A DNA stretch of 64,000 nt, taken from contig NZ_JAHFVG010000010.1 of the NCBI RefSeq assembly GCF_023264675.1, positions 103,609 to 167,608 on the forward strand. The letters run 5' to 3'. Under the pieces are notes generated by a model. That model was not told the origin of the DNA. It did not search any database and saw nothing but the letters and a program-made list of their open reading frames with translations. Origin of the DNA: Rhodococcus sp. (in: high G+C Gram-positive bacteria). GTDB lineage: Bacteria; Actinomycetota; Actinomycetes; Mycobacteriales; Mycobacteriaceae. A program made the translations under genes and the position numbers. Below are positions 1-8,307 of this stretch, piece after piece (within the stretch, counting starts at the first letter, position 1; every line of letters begins with the position of its first letter).

Positions 1-1278
1 CCACATCGACAGTGCTCGGGCCGACTGGCACGTCGGATTGTCTCCCTGTCCGACGCCGAGTGGCTGGCCGAGCATCGAGAGCAGACCACCGAGAAGCCGT
101 GCCTCGGGATTCGGCCTCGGACCGAATGCATCGATCAGCCGCCCACGAACCTCGGGAGCGAGCCGCAACGCCAACTGGCGCCAGAGGGACGGAACGATCG
201 GAGGCTGATGCAGAATGCCGCGATCGAGCATCAACGCGATGCCGTACAGGCACTGCGCGGATTCCGGATGTACGGCTTCGTTGATGAGGCAGTGCACCAA
301 TTCCGGGTAACGCTGCAAACACGTTCGGCCCGTCTCGGACACACCGAGCGCCTCACCGAGAAGATACGTGTTGTGCTCGATCAGAAAGCGAACAAGCGTT
401 GCGTGGTAAGGAGATACGAGACCGGTGTCGTGCATCGCCCGCGCGAAACCGCGAGCTTCGAATTCCAGACCCTCGGTGTCCATCGCGTCGAGCCGGGATC
501 GATAGATGTCGACGCCCGGATCCTCGCGGCACGCTTCGGTCGGCCCGAACAGCGCTGAGATCAGCCTGTCGAGTCCCTGTCCGGAGGCGCCGAGGTCGAC
601 GTCGGGATCTTCGCGGTACACGGCGATTCGGGTGACCATCGCCTTGACGTGATCGACCTGGATCGGACGTTGGCGCAGCACTCGCCAGATCTCTTCGCCG
701 AGTTCGCCCAGCACACTGGCGTATCCGATCTGGTCGGCGACGTAGCCGAACAGATCGCGAATCAGGTGCGCGACGCGGCCCAGTCGCACTCGTTCCGCCT
801 CGGAGGGAGGCGAGAACAGTACTTCCAGGTTCATTGCCAGCACCTGCGAGAGGAATCTGCGGGCATCGTCCGCGCTGAGGGCCGGATGTTGGTACTCGCC
901 CGCCACGATCGCACAGAGTCGAAGCTCGCTCGTCGCCTCCAGCACAACGGTGTCGATGACACCGCTGCGCAGACTCGGTCCGACGAAGCCGGGCACGAGA
1001 ATGTCCGGTTGCGCCCAGTCGGTGCCGAGAAACAGGCCTGCCTGGTCGAGAGCGCCCGCCCGATCACGGACGGCGGCGCACCCGCCTGGCCTGGTCAGGA
1101 CGCGATGAAGCGCGTCGAGTACGCGTCGAACCTTCGTGTTCTTGGAAAAATCGGGTGCCGACGCCAGCGCTTCGGTCGCGTTGTCGAGCTGAGCGAGCCG
1201 CGTCTGCAACGCAGCGTCGACCGGCGGATCGAGGGTTTGAGATGGCCCGTGAGAATCGTCCCCGAGATCTTGCCTCAC
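1..1278 (-). CDS. Unidentified protein, partial (C-terminus beyond left edge)
   Basis: The frame is open from a GTG at 1278 to the left edge, at least 426 codons, with no in-frame stop. The GTG overlaps the TGA of the ATP-grasp gene (GTGA), so the two are probably translationally coupled and act together. I do not recognise the family. The protein is largely helical in appearance, with no signal peptide or membrane segment. Near the truncated end is a Cys-containing stretch, QGDNPTCQSARALSMW, which looks like a conserved core and could hold a nucleophilic cysteine; that is a guess. The left-edge truncation prevents a length comparison. Coding potential is supported by the open frame, the coupling and the GC-rich third positions. 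Confidence 0.75.
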   Translation of the reverse strand, partial: MRQDLGDDSHGPSQTLDPPVDAALQTRLAQLDNATEALASAPDFSKNTKVRRVLDALHRVLTRPGGCAAVRDRAGALDQAGLFLGTDWAQPDILVPGFVGPSLRSGVIDTVVLEATSELRLCAIVAGEYQHPALSADDARRFLSQVLAMNLEVLFSPPSEAERVRLGRVAHLIRDLFGYVADQIGYASVLGELGEEIWRVLRQRPIQVDHVKAMVTRIAVYREDPDVDLGASGQGLDRLISALFGPTEACREDPGVDIYRSRLDAMDTEGLEFEARGFARAMHDTGLVSPYHATLVRFLIEHNTYLLGEALGVSETGRTCLQRYPELVHCLINEAVHPESAQCLYGIALMLDRGILHQPPIVPSLWRQLALRLAPEVRGRLIDAFGPRPNPEARLLGGLLSMLGQPLGVGQGDNPTCQSARALSMW

Positions 1279-2516
1279 ACGTAGAAGTCCAGTTCTTCCT
1301 GATGCTTCAACAAGTCACGCATGACGTACGGGTCTTCGCCGAAGAAGTACAGCAGACCCCAGTGAGTACCGAACGCTGTTCTCTTGGTGACGGTTTCCTC
1401 GACCGGCGCCGAGAGATCGTTGGTCTCGTAGTAGTCGTGCTCCGCCGTCTCCTCCGGGATCTCCAGGTGGCTGACGACGCGTCGACGCGGATACACACCG
1501 AAGCAACCGGCGACACCGCTGGCGTCGACGACCTCCTTCGGGAAGAAGGCGTCGATCTCCTCTTCGGTCGTCTTGGGATCGAACGCCAGCGCGAGGCCCT
1601 GGTAAGCGTTGAACCCGTACGCACGCTCGAGGAGCTCGAACACCTTGAAGCCCGGCGGCCGGTACGCGACCTCACCGAAGTACATTTCGCCGTCACTGGT
1701 GACGAAGTACTCGGGATGAATGAAGCCGAACTCGATGTCGAAGGTCTTGATGAGCTTCTCGATCTGAGCGGTGATCGCTGGTCGGTACTTCTCCAGTTCC
1801 GGTGTGGCAGGAACGAATACCGAGTATCCGAGGGTGACGTATTCGGAGATGTTGAGGAACTTGATCTTTCCGTTGTGCACCCATGCTTCGACGGCGAACT
1901 CCCAGCCGTCGAGATGAGACTCCATGAGCACCGGGAATTCGTCGTCCGGGATGGAGTCGACCTCGTCGGGAGTCCTGATGACGCGGTGCCCGAGGCAGCC
2001 TGCCTTGTCGAACGCCTTGAGGTGGATCGGGTCGTTCGGGTCTCCGTCGAGCTTGAGCAGCGTCTGGTTCACCCGACGCAGGAACCGGATGACGTCCTCG
2101 CGGTCGTGCGCCTCCTCGAAGATTCCGACGCGTATGCCGCCCAGCTGAGCGCGACGCTTCATCAGCGCCTTGTCACGCAGCAGCATCGCCTGGCCGAACA
2201 AGCGTGGGTTTCCGAGCAGAACGGAGTTGATCGCGCCTGCCCATTCGACGGTCTCCTCGTACAGCGGGATCGCGACGTCGACGCCTTTGTCCTGCAGCGT
2301 CTCGGCGATCTCCAGCGACCTGTCGTTGAGTCGTTCGAAGTTCCACGGAATGTACGGAATGTCGTGTTCGGTGCAATACGCTTCGGCCCATTCAGGCGCT
2401 ACGACCACGTAGCGACGGTCGAAGTTGTCCAGGGCTTCCACCGCAGCCAGACTCCAGCCGAGTAGTGCGACAAAGCCCTTGTTCGGGTCCTTCTCCAGCC
2501 TTCCAGGCTGCGGCAT
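1275..2516 (-). CDS. ATP-grasp domain ligase-like protein
   Basis: This 413-residue protein has an ATP-grasp layout. The N-terminal third (PLYEETVEWAG, then ALMKRRAQLGGIRVG) resembles a pre-ATP-grasp region. The central part carries the nucleotide-binding strand VLMESHLDGWEFAVEAWV, and the C-terminal metal-binding element reads EMYFGEVAYRPPG, where classical members have E-x-N-x-R. Such enzymes join a carboxylate to an amine or thiol through an acyl-phosphate; the substrate cannot be read from the sequence. AAGGA lies six bases before the ATG. The gene follows the WYL regulator by 24 bases and overlaps the unknown downstream gene by 4 bases, so the three form one minus-strand unit. Confidence 0.85.
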   Translation of the reverse strand: MPQPGRLEKDPNKGFVALLGWSLAAVEALDNFDRRYVVVAPEWAEAYCTEHDIPYIPWNFERLNDRSLEIAETLQDKGVDVAIPLYEETVEWAGAINSVLLGNPRLFGQAMLLRDKALMKRRAQLGGIRVGIFEEAHDREDVIRFLRRVNQTLLKLDGDPNDPIHLKAFDKAGCLGHRVIRTPDEVDSIPDDEFPVLMESHLDGWEFAVEAWVHNGKIKFLNISEYVTLGYSVFVPATPELEKYRPAITAQIEKLIKTFDIEFGFIHPEYFVTSDGEMYFGEVAYRPPGFKVFELLERAYGFNAYQGLALAFDPKTTEEEIDAFFPKEVVDASGVAGCFGVYPRRRVVSHLEIPEETAEHDYYETNDLSAPVEETVTKRTAFGTHWGLLYFFGEDPYVMRDLLKHQEELDFYV

Positions 2517-2540
2517 ACAAGATCCTTTCCATCGTAATGT

Positions 2541-3527
2541 TCAGGTCATGTCGTCCTTTCCACCGTACAGAGGTGCGGTTTTCCGATTCAGCCCCCCGGT
2601 GCGGGCGTACCGCTGGGCGAGCGCTGCACAGGCGTCGCGGAGAGCGTCGGGACCGACGATCTCGAACTCGCAATCGAATTGACCGAGCGCCGCGGCGAGC
2701 GCCGTCCACGACCACGAACCCTTGACTAGGCGGCAGCGATTCTCACCGACGGATTCGACGATTCCGTCGCTGGTGAAAGGCCATACTCTGGATTCCGGGA
2801 GATCCAGAATGACGGTGCCGACGCACGTCCAGGCGCCGTCGACCGAGCCCCGGAACCTGGAGTCCACGTACGTCGCGACGTCACCCGTCGGAAGCCGCCG
2901 CGGGACGAACCGCGGACCGGTGGGAATCCGGGGAGTCACGCGGTCCGCGCGGAACGTCCGCCAATCCTCTCGATCGAGGTCGAAGCCGATCAAATACCAC
3001 CGCCCATCGCGGGACACCAGATGGTGAGGCTCGACGCGTCGCACGGTCGCTGAGCCCTCGTAGTCGAACCGCAGGATCTCGGTGGCATGAACCACTCCGC
3101 TCAGTGTCTGCAGCACTGCCGTGTCGACCTGGTCCCGATTCCCTCCGGCGGGGCTGACCTGAAGAAAGTCGATTTTTCTCCGGAGGCGCGCGGGCATGAC
3201 CTGGCGAACTGTCTCCAATGCCCGCAACGCTGCTTCTTCGATGCCTGCTCCGGTCGCCGCGGCGGTACGAAGCGCGACGGCCAACGCGACGGCCTGGTCG
3301 TCGTCGAACAGCAACGGCGGCATCTCGGTGCCCGCGGCCAGGCGATATCCGCCGTCGGGACCTTTGAAGGCGCTGATCGGGTAGCCGAGCTCCCGCAAGC
3401 GGTCGATGTCTCGGCGCACGGTCCTGGGGCTGATGTCCAAGCGCTCGGCGAGCGATGCACCCGGCCAGTCGCGTCGTGCCTGCAGTAGGGACAGCAAGGC
3501 GAGCAGTCTCGCCGATGTTTTCTGCAC
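2541..3527 (-). CDS. WYL-domain transcriptional regulator (YafY type)
   Basis: The N-terminus is a DeoR-like winged helix-turn-helix (LAERLDISPRTVRRDIDRLRELG). It is followed by the WYL region, with RRVEPHHLVSRDGRWYLIGFDLDREDWRTFRADRV, and a C-terminal WCX-like extension, 328 residues in all. WYL proteins are one-component regulators thought to sense nucleotides or other ligands. I chose the GTG at 3527 because AGGA stands just upstream; the longer frame from 3620 would run into the divergent gene. It is divergent from the glyoxalase-fold gene with 92 bases between starts, a common pairing, and it is also the first gene of the ATP-grasp unit. Confidence 0.9.
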   Translation of the reverse strand: MQKTSARLLALLSLLQARRDWPGASLAERLDISPRTVRRDIDRLRELGYPISAFKGPDGGYRLAAGTEMPPLLFDDDQAVALAVALRTAAATGAGIEEAALRALETVRQVMPARLRRKIDFLQVSPAGGNRDQVDTAVLQTLSGVVHATEILRFDYEGSATVRRVEPHHLVSRDGRWYLIGFDLDREDWRTFRADRVTPRIPTGPRFVPRRLPTGDVATYVDSRFRGSVDGAWTCVGTVILDLPESRVWPFTSDGIVESVGENRCRLVKGSWSWTALAAALGQFDCEFEIVGPDALRDACAALAQRYARTGGLNRKTAPLYGGKDDMT

Positions 3528-3619
3528 GAGTTCTATCCTGCCAGCAGTAGCGGCCACACCCTGTCCTCTACTGGTGAGAATCTTCCTGTCGAACCGATCA
3601 CCGACTTCAGGAGCCAACA

Positions 3620-4048
3620 ATGACCGTCAACGTGACCAACCACCTCAACTTCCGCGGCGATGCCCGTCGGGCCCTCGAGTTCTACCGATCGGTTTTCGGT
3701 GGACAACTCGTCGCCCTCACCTACGCCGAGGCGCACCGTCCGGTGCCCTCTGGCGAGGAGAACCTCGTGATGTGGGGGCAAGTGGAGGCCGACAACGGAT
3801 TTCGAGTGATGGCCTACGACGTGCCGTCGACAATGGAGTGGGATCAGGGCAAGAACTCGTTCTTCGTCTCGGTTCGCTGCAGTTCCACCGACGAGATCAC
3901 CGCGCAGTGGACTGCGCTTGCCGAAGGGGCAAGGATCGTCGAGGATCTCGCGCCGGCACCGTGGGGGGCGCCGCTGTACGGGATGCTGGAGGATCGATTC
4001 GGCGTGGTCTGGGTAATGGACGTCGTCGCGGACTACACGCAGGCTTGA
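3620..4048 (+). CDS. VOC/PhnB-like glyoxalase-fold protein
   Basis: A 142-residue PhnB-like member of the vicinal oxygen chelate superfamily. It opens with VTNHLNFRGDARRALEFYRSVFGG, the usual first beta-alpha unit, and ends with WGAPLYGMLEDRFGVVWVMDV, the second metal-side strand. Proteins of this type are small cytoplasmic enzymes or binding proteins of mostly unknown substrate; several sit next to YafY-type WYL regulators, as here. AGGAG precedes the ATG by seven bases. The divergent promoter region (3528-3619) probably serves both genes. Confidence 0.88.
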   Translation: MTVNVTNHLNFRGDARRALEFYRSVFGGQLVALTYAEAHRPVPSGEENLVMWGQVEADNGFRVMAYDVPSTMEWDQGKNSFFVSVRCSSTDEITAQWTALAEGARIVEDLAPAPWGAPLYGMLEDRFGVVWVMDVVADYTQA

Positions 4049-4100
4049 CGGTTGATCCGGTTCGACGCGTCGAGACTCCCGTATCTGGGATACTCGACGA

Positions 4101-5531
4101 GTGGTCGACCATGTAGCTCTGCGGCGCGATTCGTTGATGCGAATCCTTGCGGTGGTGCGTGGACTCGGCGTCGGGGACAGTCTGGACGTGATTCTGGACC
4201 GTGTCACGCACGCGGTCGTCGAGGTCCTGGGGTTTCGTGCGGTGGTCGTCAACGTGAAGGTCCCGGGGGACGGGTTGGTCGTCAAGACTGCTGTCGGGCC
4301 GCCCGAGGTCACCGACATGGTGGGCGAAACGATGTCGCACGAGACCTGGATCGCGGTGTTGAAGGAGTGTGAGCCCTGGGGCGAGCTTCGCTTTCACCAA
4401 GATCTGGCGCAGCTGGACGTCGACGGCGAGGTCTCCATGCGGGACCCGGACAGTCACCACTATCGTCAGATCCCCGAGGATCGGTACGAACTGCTGTGGA
4501 AGCCCGAATACGCTCTGCTGGCCCCCATGTGGGCGGGCGAAGGCGAATTGCTGGGTGTTCTGAGCGTCGACCTTCCCGAATCCGGGCGAGTCCCGGACGC
4601 CGAACAGTGCGCGATGCTCGAGCTGTTCGCCGGCCAAGCAGGTGCCGCGATCGCCGAAGCGGCGCGGATGGGGACCGCCCAGGACGAACAACTTCAGTAT
4701 CGCGTGGTGTTTCTCGAATCTCCCATCGCAACGGCGATGCTCGGCGCGGACGGTGCGGTCGTCGAAGTGAACGACGCATTCGAAGTGCTTGTCGGGACGG
4801 CGAAGCCGGATCTCGTCGGCCGAGACCTGTCGTTGGTTTTCGAGGGCGACAACCATTTCGACAGTCCGGCTGACCGTCGGGTACTGCGGAGCGACGGAGC
4901 CGAGCGATGGGCGCAGGTGCGGGTGCGGCGCCTCGACGGGGCGTCGGGCACGCGGTTCGTCTGTACCGCGGAAGATCGCAGCGAAGCTCGCTTGGCGCTG
5001 GACGACCTCCGGCTGCGGGCCGAGCGAGACGATCTGACCGGCCTCGCCGTGCGGAGCGTTGGCCTCACGGAACTCGCTCGACGGCTGGAGCATCAGGACG
5101 GCAGTGAGGTGCATGCGTTCCTGTACTGCGACCTCGACGGATTCAAGGCCGTGAACGACGCGCACGGGCACCCGGTGGGGGATCGCCTGCTCGCCGAAGT
5201 AGCTCGACGACTCCTGGTGTGCGCGGAATCGGGTGATCTCGTGTGCCGGCTCGGCGGCGACGAGTTCGGAATCGTCGCCACCAGAGCCGATGCCGGCGAC
5301 ATCGACGACCTTGCGGCGCTGTGCGCCCGGATCGGCGACGAGGATTTCCTGTTGGAATTCACCGGTTCGGCGCGCTCGGCGCGGGTCGGTTTGTCCGTCG
5401 GTGCCTGTGGAGTGGCAGCCGGGACTGCCGACCGTCATGTGCCTGCCGCCGTCGTCGAGGCAGCGGACTCGATGCTCTACCGAGCCAAGGCCGACGGTGG
5501 AAGCGGTTGGCGCACCGTCATTCTGGATTGA
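4101..5531 (+). CDS. GAF-PAS-GGDEF diguanylate cyclase
   Basis: A 476-residue cytoplasmic signalling protein with a GAF domain (about 15-190), a PAS domain (about 197-300) and a GGDEF domain (about 305-475). The active-site loop is intact (RLGGDEFGIV, 385-389), so it should make cyclic di-GMP from GTP. The inhibitory RxxD site expected about five residues upstream of GGDEF is absent (ESGD is found there), so product feedback by that route is unlikely. No membrane segment is seen; sensing would be by GAF or PAS. The GTG at 4101 has a weak ribosome site and an ATG at 4137 is an alternative. The Nudix gene starts seven bases after the stop. Confidence 0.88.
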   Translation: MVDHVALRRDSLMRILAVVRGLGVGDSLDVILDRVTHAVVEVLGFRAVVVNVKVPGDGLVVKTAVGPPEVTDMVGETMSHETWIAVLKECEPWGELRFHQDLAQLDVDGEVSMRDPDSHHYRQIPEDRYELLWKPEYALLAPMWAGEGELLGVLSVDLPESGRVPDAEQCAMLELFAGQAGAAIAEAARMGTAQDEQLQYRVVFLESPIATAMLGADGAVVEVNDAFEVLVGTAKPDLVGRDLSLVFEGDNHFDSPADRRVLRSDGAERWAQVRVRRLDGASGTRFVCTAEDRSEARLALDDLRLRAERDDLTGLAVRSVGLTELARRLEHQDGSEVHAFLYCDLDGFKAVNDAHGHPVGDRLLAEVARRLLVCAESGDLVCRLGGDEFGIVATRADAGDIDDLAALCARIGDEDFLLEFTGSARSARVGLSVGACGVAAGTADRHVPAAVVEAADSMLYRAKADGGSGWRTVILD

Positions 5532-5538
5532 GGTGGCA

Positions 5539-5988
5539 ATGCCGAAACAAAGCGCAGGGATTTTGCCGTACCGCCGTCGGGACGCTGTGCTCGAGGTTCT
5601 CATCGCACACCCGGGTGGCCCGTTCTGGGCGCGCAAGGACGACGGGGCGTGGTCGGTGATCAAGGGTGAATACACCGACGAAGACCCGTGGGTGGCCGCG
5701 AGGCGCGAGTTTTCCGAGGAGACCGGAATCGAGGTGCCCGACGTGGCGCCTCGTGTGCTCCCCGTCGTACGACAACGCGGCGGCAAGTTGGTGACGGTCT
5801 TCGCCGTCGAAGCGGACATCGATGTGACCGGCGCGGTGAGCAACACGTTCGAGATGGAGTGGCCGCCGCGATCGGGTAAGCAGCAGTCGTTTCCCGAAGT
5901 CGACCGAATCGAGTGGTTTTCTCTCGACGCCGCTCGAATCAAATTGCTCGCCGCTCAGGTCGTTCTGCTCGACCATCTCGTCTCGTGA
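5539..5988 (+). CDS. Nudix hydrolase (COG4119-like) with a shortened Nudix box
   Basis: A 149-residue Nudix protein with the family opening SAGILPYRRR, then HPGGPFWARKDDGAWSVIKG, and the box GEYTDEDPWVAARREFSEET ending in G-I. The REFSEETGI half is canonical and should bind the metal. The spacing from the first Gly to the first Glu is one residue shorter than the usual Gx5Ex7REUxEExGU pattern. Members hydrolyse nucleoside diphosphates linked to another moiety; the substrate is unknown. The ATG at 5539 has GAGG five bases upstream. Because it starts seven bases after the cyclase gene it is probably co-transcribed, but a link to cyclic-dinucleotide turnover is only a suggestion. Confidence 0.88.
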   Translation: MPKQSAGILPYRRRDAVLEVLIAHPGGPFWARKDDGAWSVIKGEYTDEDPWVAARREFSEETGIEVPDVAPRVLPVVRQRGGKLVTVFAVEADIDVTGAVSNTFEMEWPPRSGKQQSFPEVDRIEWFSLDAARIKLLAAQVVLLDHLVS

Positions 5989-6028
5989 TGCCTTGACGTC
6001 GCGGGGCGCACATGTCAGTCTGTTTACT

Positions 6029-6046
6029 ACCGAGCGATCGCTCGGT
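6029..6046. promoter_or_regulatory. Perfect 18-bp palindromic operator, TetR style
   Basis: ACCGAGCGATCGCTCGGT is a perfect palindrome 27 bases before the acyl-CoA dehydrogenase start, itself framed by ACT and AGT about three bases out on the left and seven on the right. It overlaps the only available promoter space of the operon. The half-site resembles those of TetR regulators of acyl-CoA metabolism, but the spacing (18 bp) differs from the four sites of the paa region, so another regulator, not encoded next to it, is implied. Confidence 0.65.
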
Positions 6047-6073
6047 CGGTAGTATTACCCGAGGAGCGACTTC

Positions 6074-7285
6074 GTGCCCATCGATCTGACCTATTCATCG
6101 AACGTCCAGGCTCTGATCGACAAAACGCGCAGGTTCGTTCGGGACGAGGTGCTGCCGATCGAGGACAAGTTCCTCGGCAACGCGGCCGATGCGGGCGGCG
6201 ACGAAATGCGGATTTCGCTGCAGCGAGCAGCCAAGGATGCCGGAGTGTTCGCACCGCACGCTCCCATCGAGTACGGCGGCGCCGGATTGAACATGAGCGA
6301 CCGCGCGCCCGTATTCGAAGAAGGTGGCTACTCGCTGTTCGGTCCGATCGCGCTGAACATCGGTGCTCCCGACGAGGGCAACGTGCATATGCTCGCGCAC
6401 ATCGCCTCGGCAGCGCAGAAGGAACAGTTCCTCGCACCGCTGGCCGCAGGCGATCAGAGGTCGGCGTTCGCGATGACCGAGCCCGCGCCGGGTGCAGGTT
6501 CGGATCCTTCGGCGCTGACCACCGCGGCAGTCAAGGTTGCCGGCGGCTGGAAGATCGACGGTCGCAAGTACTTCATCACCGGCGCCGAGGGCGCAGGCTT
6601 CTTCATCATCATGGCGCGGACGGCGGGCAAGCCGGGAGACCGCGGCGGCGCGACGATGTTCCTCGCTCCCGCCGATACCGCCGGAATCACCATCGTCCGA
6701 CACATCGGCACCTTGGACAAGGCCATGATCGGTGGTCATTGCGAGGTCTCGTTCGAGAACGTGTTCGTGCCGGACGAGAACGTGCTCGGCGCCGTCGACG
6801 AGGGATTCTCCTACGCGCAGGTGCGGCTGGGCCCGGCCCGGATGACCCACGTCATGCGTTGGCTCGGTGCCGCGCGACGCGGACACGACATCGCCGTCGC
6901 GCAGGTCGCGCGGCGTGAGGGCTTCGGGTCCGTGCTCGGAGATCTGGGCATGATCCAGAAGATGGTCGCCGACAACGAAATCGACATCGCCGCAACGCGA
7001 GCACTGCTGGTTCAGGCATGCTTCGCCCTCGATCAAGGTTCGAACGCGAGCAACGAAACGTCCATCGCCAAAACCTTTGCTGCCGAAGCGATCTTCCGGA
7101 TCGTCGACCGCAGTATTCAGATGTGCGGCGGACTCGGCGTGTCCGACGACCTCCCGCTCGCGCGTCTGTCACGCGAAGTGCGCCCGTTCCGGGTGTACGA
7201 CGGCCCCTCCGAGGTCCACCGGTGGGCCATCGCCAAGCGCGTCGTCGGTGCGGCCAAGAAGGCTGCTCGGGAGTCTGCGAAATGA
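6074..7285 (+). CDS. Acyl-CoA dehydrogenase (ACAD10/11- or LvaC-like)
   Basis: A 403-residue FAD acyl-CoA dehydrogenase. Visible landmarks are FAMTEPAPGAGSDPSALTTAA (flavin-binding loop), KYFITGAEGAGFFIIMA, and the C-terminal QMCGGLGVSDDLPLARLSREVRPFRVYDGPSEVHRW. The GTG at 6074 has GAGGAG eight bases upstream. It overlaps the kinase gene by four bases. ACAD11 in animals joins an APH-type kinase to an acyl-CoA dehydrogenase, and LvaA/LvaC of Pseudomonas are separate versions; the pair removes the hydroxyl of 4-hydroxyacyl-CoAs through a phosphorylated intermediate. By that analogy this protein may act on 4-phosphoacyl-CoA rather than as an ordinary beta-oxidation enzyme. Confidence 0.9.
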   Translation: MPIDLTYSSNVQALIDKTRRFVRDEVLPIEDKFLGNAADAGGDEMRISLQRAAKDAGVFAPHAPIEYGGAGLNMSDRAPVFEEGGYSLFGPIALNIGAPDEGNVHMLAHIASAAQKEQFLAPLAAGDQRSAFAMTEPAPGAGSDPSALTTAAVKVAGGWKIDGRKYFITGAEGAGFFIIMARTAGKPGDRGGATMFLAPADTAGITIVRHIGTLDKAMIGGHCEVSFENVFVPDENVLGAVDEGFSYAQVRLGPARMTHVMRWLGAARRGHDIAVAQVARREGFGSVLGDLGMIQKMVADNEIDIAATRALLVQACFALDQGSNASNETSIAKTFAAEAIFRIVDRSIQMCGGLGVSDDLPLARLSREVRPFRVYDGPSEVHRWAIAKRVVGAAKKAARESAK

Positions 7286-8307
7286 GCGAACTTCCAGGAA
7301 TGGACACCTCGGCGCTCGCACGGTTTCTCGGTGACAGCGGTGTATCGCTGAACGGTGAGCTGAAGGTCGAACTGATCAGCGGCGGCAGGTCCAACCTGAC
7401 CTTCAAGGCGTACGACGACACCTCCGCGTGGGTCGTTCGACGCCCGCCGACGAGCGGTCTGACTCCGTCGGCGCACGACATGGCGCGTGAATGGGCCGTG
7501 ACGAGTGCACTGCAGTCGACCGGCGTTCCCGTCGCTCGTACCGTGGCCTTCGATGCGGAGGGAACGGCGCTCGGCGCACCGACCACCGTCGTCGAATTCG
7601 ATCCGGGCCGCGTCATTCGAACCCAGGACGATCTTGTCGACCTGTCCGACAACGAGGTCCGCGCGAATGCCGAAGAGCTGATTCGAGTTCTGGCGTTGCT
7701 GCACGGGGTCGACTTCCAGGCCGTCGGCCTTGGATCGTTCGGCAAGCCAGACGGTTTCGTCGGACGCCAGGTCAAGACGTGGGCGCGGCAGTGGGAGCAG
7801 GTGAAGACTCGCGACCTGCGCGATGTCGAGACACTGCGAGACAAGCTGCAGGCGGCCGTGCCGGAGACGTCGAAATCTGCTGTCGTGCACGGTGACTACA
7901 GGGTCGACAATGTCATCTTGAAATCAGAAGATCCGAGTTCGATTGCTGCCGTCGTCGACTGGGAGATGTCGACGCTCGGCGATCCGCTGACCGACGTCGC
8001 ATTGATGTGCGTGTATCGGCAACCGATCTTCGACGAGATCCTCGGGGTGCGCGCCGCGTGGACGAGCGATCGTTATCCGTCGGCCCAGTCGTTGGCCGAG
8101 ATGTACAGCCGTCAATCGGGAAACGAGCTGTCCCACTGGAACTTCTATCTGGCATTGGCCAATTTCAAGCTCGGAGTGATCGGCGAGGGAATCACCCACC
8201 GCGCCTTGGCCGGGTCGGACACAGGGTCGGGCGCGGCAGCAGCCGCGGAAGCCACACACGCCTTCATGGCGGCCGGTCTGCGCGCAATGGAAGGTAGAGA
8301 CGCATGA
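7282..8307 (+). CDS. APH-fold phosphotransferase, putative 4-hydroxyacyl-CoA kinase
   Basis: A 341-residue protein of the aminoglycoside-phosphotransferase/choline-kinase fold. The glycine-rich start is LISGGRSNLTFKA, the catalytic loop is VVHGDYRVDNVI (HxDxxxxN), and the metal-binding element is VVDWEMSTLGDP. The ATGA overlap with the dehydrogenase and another with the SDR show one coupled unit. Its company makes antibiotic resistance unlikely and points to the ACAD11 N-terminal kinase or LvaA role, phosphorylating the gamma-hydroxyl of 4-hydroxyacyl-CoA. The exact substrate is inferred. Confidence 0.82.
   Translation: MSELPGMDTSALARFLGDSGVSLNGELKVELISGGRSNLTFKAYDDTSAWVVRRPPTSGLTPSAHDMAREWAVTSALQSTGVPVARTVAFDAEGTALGAPTTVVEFDPGRVIRTQDDLVDLSDNEVRANAEELIRVLALLHGVDFQAVGLGSFGKPDGFVGRQVKTWARQWEQVKTRDLRDVETLRDKLQAAVPETSKSAVVHGDYRVDNVILKSEDPSSIAAVVDWEMSTLGDPLTDVALMCVYRQPIFDEILGVRAAWTSDRYPSAQSLAEMYSRQSGNELSHWNFYLALANFKLGVIGEGITHRALAGSDTGSGAAAAAEATHAFMAAGLRAMEGRDA

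Noticed and set aside
3897..5942. 681-codon minus-strand frame opposite the GGDEF and Nudix genes
   Set aside because: Antisense shadow of two recognised proteins; composition is low-complexity Arg/His-rich without motifs.
6029..6046. Assigning the palindrome upstream of the acyl-CoA dehydrogenase to PaaR
   Set aside because: Half-sites resemble the paa operators, but the spacing is four bases longer, so a different TetR protein is more likely.
7282..8307. Aminoglycoside resistance enzyme
   Set aside because: The APH fold is real, but translational coupling to an acyl-CoA dehydrogenase and an SDR points to acyl-CoA metabolism.
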